Assembly: GCA_918026815.1 (NCBI GenBank)
Contig: CAKJVC010000152.1
Coordinates: 1 to 64,000, forward strand
Reading direction: 5' to 3'
DNA length: 64,000 bases
Source of the DNA: Chalara sp. BL73
Taxonomy: Eukaryota; Ascomycota; Leotiomycetes; Helotiales
Positions 33,017 to 44,483 of the stretch are shown one piece after another. Both the position numbers and the translations under genes were made by a program. The first letter of the stretch is position 1. Each line of letters opens with the position of its first letter. The notes below the pieces were generated by a model. The model saw only the letters and a list, made by a program, of their open reading frames with translations, was not told the DNA's origin and searched no databases.

Positions 33017-36000
33017 TCAAGCTTTCTTCGCAAAAGTAGACCTTTTGCGCCTGGTAGATGTCATTCCAACAAAGAAGGTGTCATCAATGGTGCTGTCCGA
33101 GCTGTCAAATCGCTCATTCCCAACAGTAATTATTTTGATAACATTTCCTAGGCCAACCCCTAGGCTTCGCTTGCCCACAGTTATGAAGGGACCCAGATCA
33201 TCGGTCAGGAGATGATCCTGCCCGCCGAATTTGGGATTTAGTGGCACACTTGACTGCTCACCGTGCATGGAGAGCGACCAGACTTCCCACAGATCCTCGG
33301 CTTCTTGTTTGGCGGCACTGGACGTTCTACCTAACCTGCCTCTTCGACTAAGTCCGGCAGGGGATTGAGGCACCTTATTTATAGGTGCAGGGCATTTCCG
33401 GATGCCGACAATATACGGAATTTGGAGTGCCTCCCACCTTCCAGGGTTCTCAACCTCATACGTATGCTCTACGGTCTCTTGCCATAAGCAGCAGGTCTTA
33501 CTACCTGGGGTCCAAGGGTCTCGAAAACAGATTGTGTCACCCTCGCGCTCGGGAAGGTACATCTGAAGAACGCATGCTCTATTCTTGGCAGCTGTGTAAG
33601 CCAGGGCGAGATATGCGAGCCCCACCGAGCCGCATTGTGGTCGCCGACGTGTAGAGTGAAAGCAGCGCAAGGAGTCTGGGGCCATTTGCTTGGTATGAAA
33701 GGTGTGGGTTACCCGGTGTGTGAAGATATCAATCAGTTCGATGGAACGATCACGAACTGCGAGGAACGATGACAACGCTGGCAGTGGCAGGATGGAAATG
33801 ACATCCTCGTCCCCCCCTTCTAAAGCGCAGGGAACTTCTTCGGATATCCATCCAGTTTTAAATTTGGACGCGACATGTACGCATCCGCGTTTTGATGCCG
33901 TGATGATCCGCAGTGGCGGCGGATGGACGTTTGGAGTTAATGCCTTCTCAGCATGTGGTCCGACACATACTAGAGGCGTTTTGCAGATTTGGAGTTCATC
34001 GGTCATTTGGTTTTCCATACGTAATTCAGTCATTAATCCATTATGACGGACAACAATGATAGGATTAATAAGATCAATGGGTGAGTACCCAAAGAAAAAG
34101 GCAGCAGGAGTGCGACCCTTCACGTCAACCGACATAGTTGGGCCCCATCTTCGTTCGGGTATGTTCCAGAGTAAGACTTGGTCCCTGGAGAGAATAGCAA
34201 GCCAATTGGAGTCTGCATCTAATGCCATCGCTAGGACTGGGAACGGATCAATTGGAGATTCGGGATCATGAATAACATAGCTTATGCCGCCCTTACGAAC
34301 ATCCCATAGGCGGATACGCCTATCAAGGCCGACTGATGCAACCACCCCATCATTTGACGCCTTTAATAGAACGACGTCCAAAGCGTGGCCTCCAACAAGG
34401 CTCTTCACAACGAGAAGCGGTTCGTCTTCTGGCCGATCTCCCCCACTGGCATCTGGGCTTTCATCCCAAAGGAGATAATTTAGCAGTAGTGAAACAGCGG
34501 CGAGAACAAGGACAATAACAACTACAAACGGTGTTGATTGGTGTCTCGCAAAATCATAGACGGCAGGTAGAAATGGACGGACGCCAAACTTGGTAGGGGT
34601 ACGGTCGGAGCCGTCAAGAACAAAGACAAGAGGATCATAAACGCGAGCGATATAACTGTGGGCATTCGGCTTGACAATCTTGATGACCTCGCGGGCAGTT
34701 TCATGATCTTGCATCCGCAGCCATGCGGTGGGTGTTCGTGCCTGATGGATATCGACCGAGAGTAAGGCCGCGGTGCTATGTCTTGGTGGTTGTGGTTGAG
34801 ATCTGAGCAAGTGCATAAATCTTGATGCTGTACGGGGAACACTCTCATTGTCGAAGAAATGCCATTGTGCTGCGAGGATGAAGGAAATCATCACAACGGT
34901 GCCAGCTATGCGTGTTGAAACGGGGGAGTCTCCATTGAGTAGAGCCTCTGTCCATGATATTCTTGATTGATGATTTGGTACATATCGATGAGTGCGAAGA
35001 GATACCCGAGTCAAAGAATCGCTAAGCTCTAGCCTGCGGACATCGATGCTAAGTACGGCAACGAAGAAGGTCAATAAGTAGAATAAGTCAAAGGTCAAGG
35101 CGATGGCGGCAAATGTGCAAAAAGATGCAACCCCTGGCGAGACGACCTTGGATAGCACCCACAGAATTACCAGATTCTGAGCGGCACCAGCAAGAGCTAT
35201 GTGTCCAGTTTGTCCCAAAGCCTCGGTCATCCGTGCAGCGGTAGGTGTTTGCGGCGGGGTCGTGATGACTGCGTTGATAAATCTAAAGATGTTTTCAAGA
35301 CCAACGGTAAGAATGACCAGAGGGTAGGCTTCGCGAGGTATCTTTGAAACATCAATTTTGAACACGGCGCAGACTGTAAAGCTAGACATAATGGAAACTG
35401 CAATCTGCGCAAAGACGGCTGATAAGAGACCAAATCTTGACTTCAGCGCCCGAAGCCGAGTCAAGCTCGTCATGAAATAAATCGTAGTCAGGGTATATGC
35501 GAGGCCCAACAAAAGGTCGTCTTGTATGGAGAGTGGCTGAAATCGAAATTCATATAACGTGCTGGTCAAGGAACGACCGTCCGATGGATATACGCGCCAT
35601 CTTTTGGAGTTCCGCATCGCCAGCTCTTCGGCATGGCGCTCCCACTGTCGGCCCACGGGGGAATCGCGCATATGGACCAATGTAATGACTAGGGTATCTG
35701 CTGCAACCAGCCGATGATCCTCAAAGCGTTTGCCGGCGAAAACAATGGAATGGCGTAGGGTTACATTCACGGAGGTTGATCGATGAGAGTTCGCATTCAC
35801 CGTTCTGATGATATCCTTATCATCCTCAATGTTCTTCTTCGAACATGACCAGTATTGTAACGGAGAGTGGAAGAACCATGATGAATTGCTAAGACCATTT
35901 ATGGCATGGAACTGGTCTCGCATCCCTGGCGTAAGAGAAGTTATACTCGAGATATCATGGCTCGACTGTGCGGTGGACTGTCGAGGATTGAAGTTGATGG

Positions 36001-36487
36001 TCTCTCCTAGTAGGTGGTCCTGTAGCTCGAGGGCAGTTAGGAGGACATGAGGCTCCAGCGCTTTCATGTAACTTCCTATTCTCGAATTAGTTAAATGCGG
36101 CGGACTTGAGCGTGATATGTACCATGCACCCATATCGACCTCATCACAACGTCAGGAGAAGTCGTCCGGTCGCCATCAAACGGTTGTGCCGAAGTCCATA
36201 CATGGTGTGGCAAATTCGACGCGCCGTTGGTGAAATTATTTGTATAGAGGAAAGGGAAAGGGTATATCAGGATAGTGGCAACGACCACCGAGATGAGGAG
36301 GGTGATGACCGGGTGCCGAGATGCTTGATTACCGTATCTTGTAAAGAAGGCTCGCAGTGGATGCTTCGGGTCGAGGATGGGCGGCTCTGTGGTTCTGTGG
36401 TAGGGTCAGTAAGCTGGGATGTTGAAGAGGAGGGCATAATGGAAGCTCAACATACCCACGAAACGGATAGAGCAGATACCAGATCAT
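33017..36487 (-). CDS. SREBP cleavage-activating protein (SCAP), sterol sensor
   Basis: Exons are inferred as 36487-36456, 36394-36123 and 36075-33017 (introns of 61 and 47 bp, phases agree), giving 1120 residues. The N-terminus MIWYLLYPFRGTTEPPILDP is typical of fungal SCAP and precedes the first membrane helix and an ER-luminal domain. A multi-helix sterol-sensing domain spans roughly 283-470 (YTLTTIYFMTSLTRLRALKS, then several helices). After a further helix near 620, the C-terminal half is WD40-like (DRRIRLWDV and later blades) and binds SREBP. SCAP escorts SREBP from ER to Golgi when sterol (and, in fungi, oxygen) is low, controlling ergosterol synthesis and hypoxic growth. The gene appears intact. 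The short first exon gives the start; a frame open upstream of it has no Met. Confidence 0.9.
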
Positions 36488-37247
36488 TGACGCTGCAGGA
36501 ATTGCGACCTTGCCCAGAGAGACAAGGAACGCAATTGCAATGACAAAAGACCGTGGTGGTAGTGGAGGAGGATCTGTGAGGCTCTGCTCTGGTTGTCCCT
36601 CCTCCTACCCGCCCTCCGTATCAATCGCTCGAGATAAGTGGGTAGGGACCAGCGTCGTGTTCCAAATGCTGAGATAGCTTGGCAGCCCAGGAAAGCGTTA
36701 TACCCACGAGTAGGAGGATAATGGATGTGCAAAGTTACGCATTGTTGACTCGAACGATAAGTGGGTTGTTGTATGCGATAACCACCAAGAAGAGGAAGGA
36801 TATGTTCAATTCTGCTTCAATCGTCGCATGGCTTGCAGGGAACAGGTCGTGGAGCTAGCTATTTGCGGGCAGCGATGGGATTTCGACAGCTCTGACGCAA
36901 AGAGAGAGGGAGAGAGAGAGGACAGTCAAGCCGTAGTGGCGGGGCCTATGTCTCGTAAGTGTGTAGTTGCCGTTGTACGGTGATGAGGTTCGTGCAAGGA
37001 GAGGTTGTGCGGATTGATGCTGTCGCTGCTATTTCGCTGTTTTGGTATTGATAGCGGTGGTGGTTAGCAGGATTTGTGGTGGTTTGAAGTGAGCCGTAGA
37101 AAGGTGGTCTAGGGTTAAAGGAAGATGAACGAATAATCAGCTTTGGAATTGGCGGAATTGTTAGCGGGAGGTTCAGGCCGCCTTGCTCAGGGTTTAAGGG
37201 CTTGGGAGGGGTGGTGGATTGGGGGGGGGATGTGGCCCTGCAGAGAA

Positions 37248-37337
37248 CTGTACAGTACTGTAAGTACTTGCTTACTGTACAGTATGGCAGGCCGGAGTAG
37301 AGTAGGGTAGGGTACGGTACAAGACAGCACTGTACAG
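37248..37337. promoter_or_regulatory. Cluster of three CTGTACAG palindromes
   Basis: Exact CTGTACAG occurs at 37248-37255, 37275-37282 and 37330-37337, about 0.8 kb upstream of the SCAP start. It could be a binding site for a dimeric regulator. No factor is known to me for this motif here. Confidence 0.3.
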
Positions 37338-38451
37338 ATACTGTCCCGGATCCTTTGTAGGCTCTGTTGACCCTGTGCTCTCAGAGGCCTTGTAGGGACC
37401 GTGAAGTGGGAAACAGCCTACGCGCCCCCTGTAAGCTTGGCCTTTTGGTGCAGTTCAGATGGAGCTTGGCGGACGAAATGTGGGCCAAAATGAAGAATCT
37501 GAACCGGACACGAAACCCATTGGATCCCCTGAACCCCGATCACACAATCGATGCCATACCAGAACTGGCTCCCCAATCCCCCCCCAACCTCCCCAATCCG
37601 CGTAGGTACAGATACTGTGTGTATCCAGTATTTCATCAAGGTACGGTACTTTGGACTGCTTGTATCACATCCTGCCGTAGATCCGAGCGTTGGTGAATTC
37701 GATACAATCCAAGTCTTTCCTGGTTTTCCTTCTTTCTTTTTTTTTTTTTCTCGCGGAGGCTTGCCCGACGATCTGAAATAGAGCCTATCAGATCCCCATT
37801 CCCAGCGGTGAAAGAAAAAAAAAACAAAGACAAAAACAAAATAAACCTTCGAGTAGCGGTACTGACGACGCTGGCTTGTTTGCAGCATCTCGAAGCGATC
37901 AGAAAAGCAAACGCAAAAGCAATGCAAATAGATTGCGCTGTGTGTGTGCACTTACTGTACCAATGATTAACTCATCCATATATGATCTGCTCCCGTGCTC
38001 ATTCGTTCAACAATCGCTTAACATCCACTGCAAATGCACCCAACTGACTCTGACCGAGGCGAGAGCATATTTCGCTGCTGTTGCTGCACACAGGACAGTA
38101 TCATTCAGCACAGGATGGAACATTATTCAGCATATGGCAAATCATGTCATTGCTGCTGCCAGCTGTAATATGCGAAGTAATAAGACCGCATCTTGATTTT
38201 GTTTCACGAAAGGATGGTCGCAAAATGACTGAAAACGAGTGTGTCAACCTTTCCCGTCATCAAAAATGGTGGAGGAGTCGAGTCAATTAAGGACTTTGAT
38301 AGCGGCATTCCATCAACACTGACTCTTAATGTCAGTTGGAAGGGGGGTTCTTGGTCCATCTTATATCCCAACTGCATACCTCTCCTTTTTTTCCGTTTTA
38401 TTGATGCGTTCATCTGAAGTCATGCGTTTCTGACCTGAGACTGACGCGATC

Positions 38452-38461
38452 ATCACCCCAT
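38452..38461 (+). promoter_or_regulatory. SRE-1-like sequence
   Basis: ATCACCCCAT differs by one base from the classical sterol regulatory element ATCACCCCAC bound by SREBP. It lies 2 kb upstream of SCAP and 1.1 kb upstream of the homeobox gene. A single 10-base match could be chance. Confidence 0.2.
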
Positions 38462-39382
38462 TTCCTGCGGCGGCGGCGGCGGAACGTCTTTGAGCTCATC
38501 AGCACGCCTACGGTAGGCTGAGATTCCAACCATAAATGGTTCCGGTGGCGTCTGGCCACCTGGTGTTTAACCAACCAAGTAAAAATGCAAAACACGGGAC
38601 TGGGGTAAAAATAAGGGGAAGAAGGGAAACCAAACAATGGGCTGCCAGCGAATACGATTATCCTGACATGCTTATACCGAGGACGACCGACTTCCCAGAA
38701 GCAAGATGTATATCTTGAAAGCATTTAGTGTTTTAACCTGAATGAATGAACAATTATGAGTGAAGGTTGCAAAGACCTGACCGCATCGAAGATCAGGCTT
38801 GAAACTCAAGTGAGATGGAGTATTTATTTTCGGATCTGCATAGATGATCTCCGAATCTCACACAAAGACTAGGAGGTTGTATTCTTTCCAAGAGATATAT
38901 GGATCGTCTAGGGACAGGGTTTAATTGGGATGGGATGGGATGGTTACAATCCTGGCTTGATACTCAGCCCTGTTACAATGGTTATCACAGACAAACACTG
39001 TTATTGAGTACAATTAATGACTATGTTTTCTGCTGTAAGAGTAAGACAGGGATGCTGGCTGCACTTTGGACCTACGGCTTTACTTTGCCATAGAAACAGG
39101 CCAACTCAGATAGGTCTTTCCCTACATATAGTACTTACTAGTAGGTTTTACATACAGTACAGGACCCAACACTTGCTTGTAGACCCTGTGGTGCTTACAG
39201 GAGGCGTGCTTTACTCCCACCACATATTTACGGCGCTGGCATGACAAGCTTCCCCAGATTCTGCTACAACTGAATGACTGGCAAAAGGCCAATCACATTC
39301 AATGCTTACGTGGGATAAGAGCCGCGCCAAGTCCCTTTTCCCTTTCAGGACAGGGCGTGCGATGTCAAAACAATATATAGAT

Positions 39383-39388
39383 CACGTG
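39383..39388. promoter_or_regulatory. E-box CACGTG upstream of homeobox gene
   Basis: CACGTG lies 156 bases before the ATG at 39544. A pyrimidine-rich tract (39480-39506), common just upstream of fungal starts, follows. bHLH factors bind this hexamer; function here is inference. Confidence 0.35.
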
Positions 39389-39543
39389 ACTTGACTCACA
39401 CCGACGACAAACTCCTCAGCTCTAGAATAGATGGACCACGTCAACCTAGTGCCATCCCTCATCCATCTTTGATCTTAGTTCTTCCTTCTTCTTCTTCTCT
39501 CTGTCGATATGTATTGTTCTAGTCCCCCACAGAACTGGAGTCA

Positions 39544-41501
39544 ATGGCAACACATCATGAACGTCCAATGTCACTCCCGCCTGAGCATCCAGCCCAGGAC
39601 TTCGTTGAGCTGCACTCATTTACATCCTACATAGGCGTCGCGCCGGAGGTTCGAGACCAGGACCTGACGGACATGAATGATTTCTCTCATGATATCTCAG
39701 ATGTTGATATGGAGTTGTACCATAGCCACCTTGCAGCCTTAACAGATGGTAACCCTTCCTCGCCTGATTGGATGCAGGACTGGGGATACTTGGACAGCAC
39801 CACCTCCGTGTGGAGCACCAGTATCGCTTCCAACTCGGCTCCATCCATTGCCGACTCGAGAGTATCGAGTGACAACGTCTCTCGGAAGGCTCGAAAGCCG
39901 AACCCGCGCCTTCCCGGCTCCTCAATCCGCGTGTTGGAGACCTGGCTAACTAAGCATGCCAACTCCCCATACCCGACCGAGGAGCAGAAGGCTCGGCTTC
40001 AGAAAGCTACCTGTCTCAGTCGAGGTCAGGTATCAAATTGGTTCTCGAACGCAAGGAGGCGGGGAAAGGTCAAGGTCTTGACTCCGGATCCCACCTTAGG
40101 CACGAGTTATCATCCTTACACGGAGCTGGAATTCCCGGATTTGCAAGAATTACACCCATTCTTCAGATGGTTAAGACTGGGGCCAGAACACGAAGCCGCA
40201 TCACTAGAGCATATCTTAGAAGCCGTAAAACCATTGACCAAGTTAGAGCCTCTATATCGCCTTCCTAATGTGAGAAGCAGATGCAGAAATAAAGACTGGA
40301 AGTTCTCTCATAAACACGGCTCCTCAGTATCGAGTCTCGAAATCCGCTCATATGGGTCATTGATTTCCTCGGCATGCGATGAGCCATTAACCATTGCCCA
40401 TGGCTCTACACAATACAACCGCCACCGATACCGCTTGGACGAGAGCACGCGTGAACAATCCAGGAAGTTTCATTGTACATTCTGCCCAAAGAAGTTCCGG
40501 ACAAAACATGATTGGCAACGCCACGAAAAGTCCCAGCACCTTGCTTTGGAGAAATGGATTTGCGCACCAAACGGAAGCATTAATGTTCACCCTCAAACGA
40601 ACCAGATTACGTGCATTTTCTGCAACGCGATTGATCCATCACCGGAGCATATCCAAGGGCATAGCTACACTGCATGTGCCACGAGGCCATTGTCCGAGCG
40701 CATCTTTCTCCGGAAAGATCACCTATGCCAACACTTGCGGCTCACGCATGGGATCCCCACATTCCGAGACTCGATGCGGAGCTGGAAAGTTGTAATCAAT
40801 GAGATTAAGTCAAGGTGTGGATTTTGTGATAGAGAGATGGGAACCTGGTCGGAACGTGTTGAGCATTTGGCAAAGCATTTTACTGAAGGGGTATCAATTG
40901 CAGAATGGACGGGAGATTGGGGATTTGATGCAAATACTCTTAGCATGCTGGACAATGCTTCCCTCCCAGGATTATATAACAACCAGGAAGCCTCATCAGT
41001 TGTATCAGGTGTGGCGTCAACTGTGGAGACAGAGTGGAGAGACGAACGATCAAGGTTGGTCTCAAACTCAAAGCCATGATAGTGAAATGATGATTGACTA
41101 GCTCCAGTACCAGTTCATATTCAAACTTCTGCTTAACTACTGCATCCACTTGGTTGTCTAGCAAATCGTCTCCAGGCCCTGGCGAGTTCATGCCACCTCT
41201 CGATCTCGAGGAATATCCTGAAGGCGGCTATAATTTCATGCTCCCACCAAGTAACTTTCTAGGTAACCTCGGTTTGGATATTCACCCCACGATCACAGAA
41301 AGAGACTTTTTGATTGGCCCAACTACCCATAGTACAGGAAGCGAATATGCTGGCAACGACTTGCACGAATTTGACAGTAACGAAATGATCCGTTGGGACA
41401 TTCCTGGACAAGAGACTATAGCTAAATCGCAGAATTCAACATCAGACCAGACCTTGCTGGCTCTTTATCGAGAATTCTGCCATGCGGAACCTGAACAATA
41501 G
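39544..41501 (+). CDS. Homeobox plus C2H2 zinc-finger transcription factor
   Basis: Two exons (39544-41054 and 41102-41501, intron of 47 bp, phase 2) give 636 residues. A TALE-type (KN) homeodomain spans about 115-174: PNPRLPGSSIRVLETWLTKH, the loop SPYPTEEQKARL, and recognition helix VSNWFSNARRR. A C2H2 finger (FHCTFCPKKFRTKHDWQRHE, about 309-332) follows, with more Cys/His pairs (ICAPNG..ITCIFCNA, FLRKDHLCQHLRLTH, RCGFCDREMGTWSERVEHLA). This homeobox plus C2H2 arrangement is known in fungal developmental regulators. The C-terminal exon is acidic and Ser-rich, a possible activation region. The gene looks intact; the exon 2 join is supported by phase and a GATTGACTAG branch/acceptor region. 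Confidence 0.88.
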
Positions 41502-41862
41502 TAACTAGGAAAAGACAGTCCAAAGTTATGGGCACAAAAGGTAACAACGCGTAAATTAGACTACGAAGAGAGGCATGTTTTACGCCAAAATTACAAGGCA
41601 CGGAACGGTCCGCTCAACTAAGGTGAATCCCAAGCACTTCTTTGTGTGTCGGTCTGCCGTAGTTCACATTTCTATTTGGCCCACCAGCAAGCTAATAAAT
41701 TTCAACGCATTCACTCATCGCCGCACTTCACCATGCAAGCGAAATCGAACAATAAATTCCACGACCACAATTCAACTCTGCACCAGTCACTTCACACAAG
41801 GCCCAAACAGAGGTCATTACAAAAGATTTCACCACCAACAACCGAGTGCTATAGGTATCGCA

Positions 41863-42444
41863 ATGGCGTTGTATGACCAAATATCCACTACTCAAACTAC
41901 CACGTTCCTTTCATCTTCATCTATCATGCGCCAAACTCAGCGCCCAAAACAATCTCGCTTTTACGAAGACGCAGACGACCTTCATTCCCCACATCCACCA
42001 CGTCGACTCAGCGTCTCCCCAAACGGCACACCGAGACCGATCGATGATAACAAGCCAAAGAGGACCAATAGCTATTCCAAGCTGGTTGGGAAGATCAAGA
42101 GAAACCTGAGCTCTAGGGAGACGGATAATGCTATGCGCATGCGCTTCCAGAAGGAGAGTGGGGATGGCGTAGAGGTGAAGGAGAAGGCTAGGAATGCACT
42201 CGTGAAGGAAAAGAAACCCCCTAAGGTGAAGCGCATCTTGAAGAAGGTCAAAGCCTTGAGGAAGCAAGCATCTACAACACTGGAGGAGATGTCGCGGTCT
42301 TCATCGAGTACTACTTTTGTGGGCTGTTCAGGGTTTGGAAGGCAAGATTGGAGTGGATATCTAGACATTGCTGATGATGAGGTGGTTGAGAAGGAAGCGA
42401 TGTTTGGAGAAGAAGAGGGGTATCAAGCAGATGTTGATGAGTAG
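41863..42444 (+). CDS. Uncharacterised basic protein
   Basis: The product is 193 residues if started at 41863 (MALYDQISTTQ). The frame is open back to 41575, but the upstream part reads like non-coding sequence, and a third choice is the Met at 41926. The central part is strongly basic (KPKRTNSYSKLVGKIKRNLS and KEKKPPKVKRILKKVKALRK) and the end is acidic (DIADDEVVEKEAMFGEEEGY). No named domain is recognised. The PPRRLSVSPNGTPRP segment looks like a phosphorylated linker, and nuclear location is plausible. It is in the same direction as, and close behind, the homeobox gene. Confidence 0.55.
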   Translation: MALYDQISTTQTTTFLSSSSIMRQTQRPKQSRFYEDADDLHSPHPPRRLSVSPNGTPRPIDDNKPKRTNSYSKLVGKIKRNLSSRETDNAMRMRFQKESGDGVEVKEKARNALVKEKKPPKVKRILKKVKALRKQASTTLEEMSRSSSSTTFVGCSGFGRQDWSGYLDIADDEVVEKEAMFGEEEGYQADVDE

Positions 42445-43331
42445 AGGAAGCTATCATGGGCTATAATGTATTCTATGGGTGTGTAGAGTACATATGGATG
42501 TGATTCTTCTGAACATTCCGGTTGCAAGTTTGTCAAGTGTTTTAGATTATTTCCTGCTGCTGTTTCGTCGCATGAACCTACGTTTGCAGCACTCTTACAT
42601 GTAGGAAATATTCAGCGGAGATGCACAAGGGCTGGGCTACGTCTTGAACAGAGCCTGATCTTGCTGCGTATTTGTATGTATCACATTGTCTTAAACATTT
42701 ACTAAAAACTTGACCAAGCCGTTCCGTTCCAGGGCTACTTGAGTACGACCCTGTGTTCATAATTTATCCTATTGTGCTCAATAGAACTATTTCTAAGTTC
42801 TCGGCCAGACGGAATTCGTAACATGGAACTCCCCACCTAAGAGTTAAAGCACAACTAGCTTTGAAGTTCAGTATGACCGGACGTGTGTGAGAGAGCAGTA
42901 TAGTCTGGTCGATTTCCAATGTAGGTGAATATGGCAAACATGGTACCACGTGTTTTTGGGGCGTTGCCGTGACTACGTCGTAGAAGTTCTGAGTTGTTCT
43001 ATCTGCGCGGGTTTTGGCACCCACACAAGTTAGCGAGTCCAAGTCGATGAGATGGCAATCCGCATCTATAGGTGGTGTAAAGGTGTTTGATGTGCGTAAA
43101 CAACACGAGCTCGTGTTGTTTCTGTTGAGCTGAGGCGCAAGGTTTTGGCCATCCAAGGGTTCAAACGCCATTCTGGAGTGATCTTGTTTTGAATCAATTT
43201 CGGCAGCTTCAACACTCCGCTCCTAGATATTGGCTGCACATAGCTGCATGTGAAGCATGACATGAACTTCAGTGCCAGATTCTGATCAAGTTGCTCCAAT
43301 AATGACCTTCGACAGCTAGCCTTCATGGCCC
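42445..43331. other. Intergenic, possible unrecognised minus-strand ORF
   Basis: A minus-strand frame of 135 residues (43171-42764, MAFEPLDGQNLAPQLNRN) and an overlapping one at 43326-43066 carry no family features and have no clear splice link. They are not called as genes. Confidence 0.35.
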
Positions 43332-44033
43332 TCAGACACTCTTCTCCTCATCACCAGCCAGTGCTTTTTGTACCAGCCTCTTGCATTCATCGCCCATATC
43401 AATCTTCAACGCCAGCTCTTGTCCTCTTTTTCCCATTTTCGCCCACGTCTTCTGTAGAATGCCAACCATCTTCTCCTCCTCCACTTCACCTACACTCCCG
43501 CCGTCCTTCGCAAACCCCTCGAATTGATCATCCAAAAAGACCAGGCACGCCACATCCTCCAAAATCTGCACTTCATCTAACCCTTCCTCTCTTCGGGTAT
43601 CTGAGTTCGGTGCGCCAGTGCTGAGACCGCTCTTCGATTTTCCGAGTCCCTCTTTCCGCATCAACCTTGCAACGCTCTCTGCCTCTTCCTCTTTGTAGCC
43701 AACCCCGAGGCATATTTGCTTAACCTGTTCTGCCTGCCTCTTTTTGAGGAATGTCCTCCAGTTTAAATACCCAGCTTTCCCCATAGGGTATGAGGAGCGG
43801 GGTACTTCCCATCTGCGAAAATGCTGTGCTCGACATGCAATACGGAGGAAAGGAGAAGGGATTGCGTCAATGGAATCCGAAGGAGCTGCGATATGTAAAT
43901 TGAGATAATTGGTCATCTGCTGGGCGTAGTGTAATTCGTAAGGGAGGTTTGTGGGAGCGTGGATATTGGGGTCGAGTCGATGGGCTTGATCTATTATGGT
44001 GAGGGCTTGGGAGAGAAGCGTCGCCAGAGACAT
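43332..44033 (-). CDS. DUF4202 domain protein
   Basis: A single exon encodes 233 residues from the ATG at 44033 (MSLATLLSQALTIIDQAHRL). An earlier in-frame Met exists, but the family starts at this point. Features are DPNIHAPTNLPYELHYAQQM, ACRAQHFRRWEVPRSSYPMG, KAGYLNWRTFLKKRQAEQ and LEDVACLVFLDDQFEGFAKD. This is the full pattern of DUF4202 (RAQHIRRW..PR..YPMGRAGYLRWR), including His residues in a possible metal-binding helical core. Function is unknown; it is widely conserved in fungi and bacteria. The gene looks intact. Confidence 0.85.
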   Translation of the reverse strand: MSLATLLSQALTIIDQAHRLDPNIHAPTNLPYELHYAQQMTNYLNLHIAAPSDSIDAIPSPFLRIACRAQHFRRWEVPRSSYPMGKAGYLNWRTFLKKRQAEQVKQICLGVGYKEEEAESVARLMRKEGLGKSKSGLSTGAPNSDTRREEGLDEVQILEDVACLVFLDDQFEGFAKDGGSVGEVEEEKMVGILQKTWAKMGKRGQELALKIDMGDECKRLVQKALAGDEEKSV

Positions 44034-44483
44034 GATTATAGCTTTGTAGACAAAAAGAAAATTCAAAGAGGCAGGACAATCAAGAAGCAAACAGCAAAAA
44101 TTGTAGATGACTATAAGTGAAAGATCGGGCGTTGGACATCTTTGGGTGAAAGGTTAGTCACGTAGAGATACACAGTTGGACTGGCGATAATATGTGGGGA
44201 ATGATAAATCTGATAAGGCTTGGCATCGTTCAGCAAGATATGTGTCAATTGTACTCGCCTTCCATCGCAAAACCTATGGGATTGGGGGTCTTTTGTACAT
44301 ACCACTCATTCTAGAAAATTGTCGAGTAATTTGCTCACGGACAGTTGCTCTATGTTAGGATGGGTATTGCTTGAGTCTAACACAAGAAGTGATATGACAA
44401 GCACAAGAAACCAGGTTGGTTTCTGAGCACAGGTGAAAATGGATTGCATCGAATAGTCACAAATTACTTAAATATAAACTTAT
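44034..44483. other. Short intergenic spacer
   Basis: This lies between the DUF4202 start and the HET gene stop (both minus strand). Nothing was recognised. Confidence 0.5.

Larger units (their letters stand above)
36488..39543. other. Divergent intergenic region between SCAP and homeobox gene
   Basis: This 3-kb spacer contains GA-rich tracts (36899-36923), a T-run near 37736-37750, a (CGG)5 tract at 38467-38481, three CTGTACAG palindromes and short low-complexity frames. No protein gene was recognised. It probably holds long leaders and promoters of both flanking regulatory genes. Confidence 0.5.

Noticed and set aside
36106..36543. Plus-strand 145-residue frame
   Set aside because: It is antisense to SCAP exons 1 and 2.
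37418..37951. Minus-strand 177-residue frame with poly-Phe/Lys stretches
   Set aside because: It is driven by T and A runs and low complexity in the SCAP upstream region, with no family features.
41575..41862. 96-residue N-terminal extension of the basic protein
   Set aside because: Composition differs and several later Mets exist; 41863 is the more natural start.
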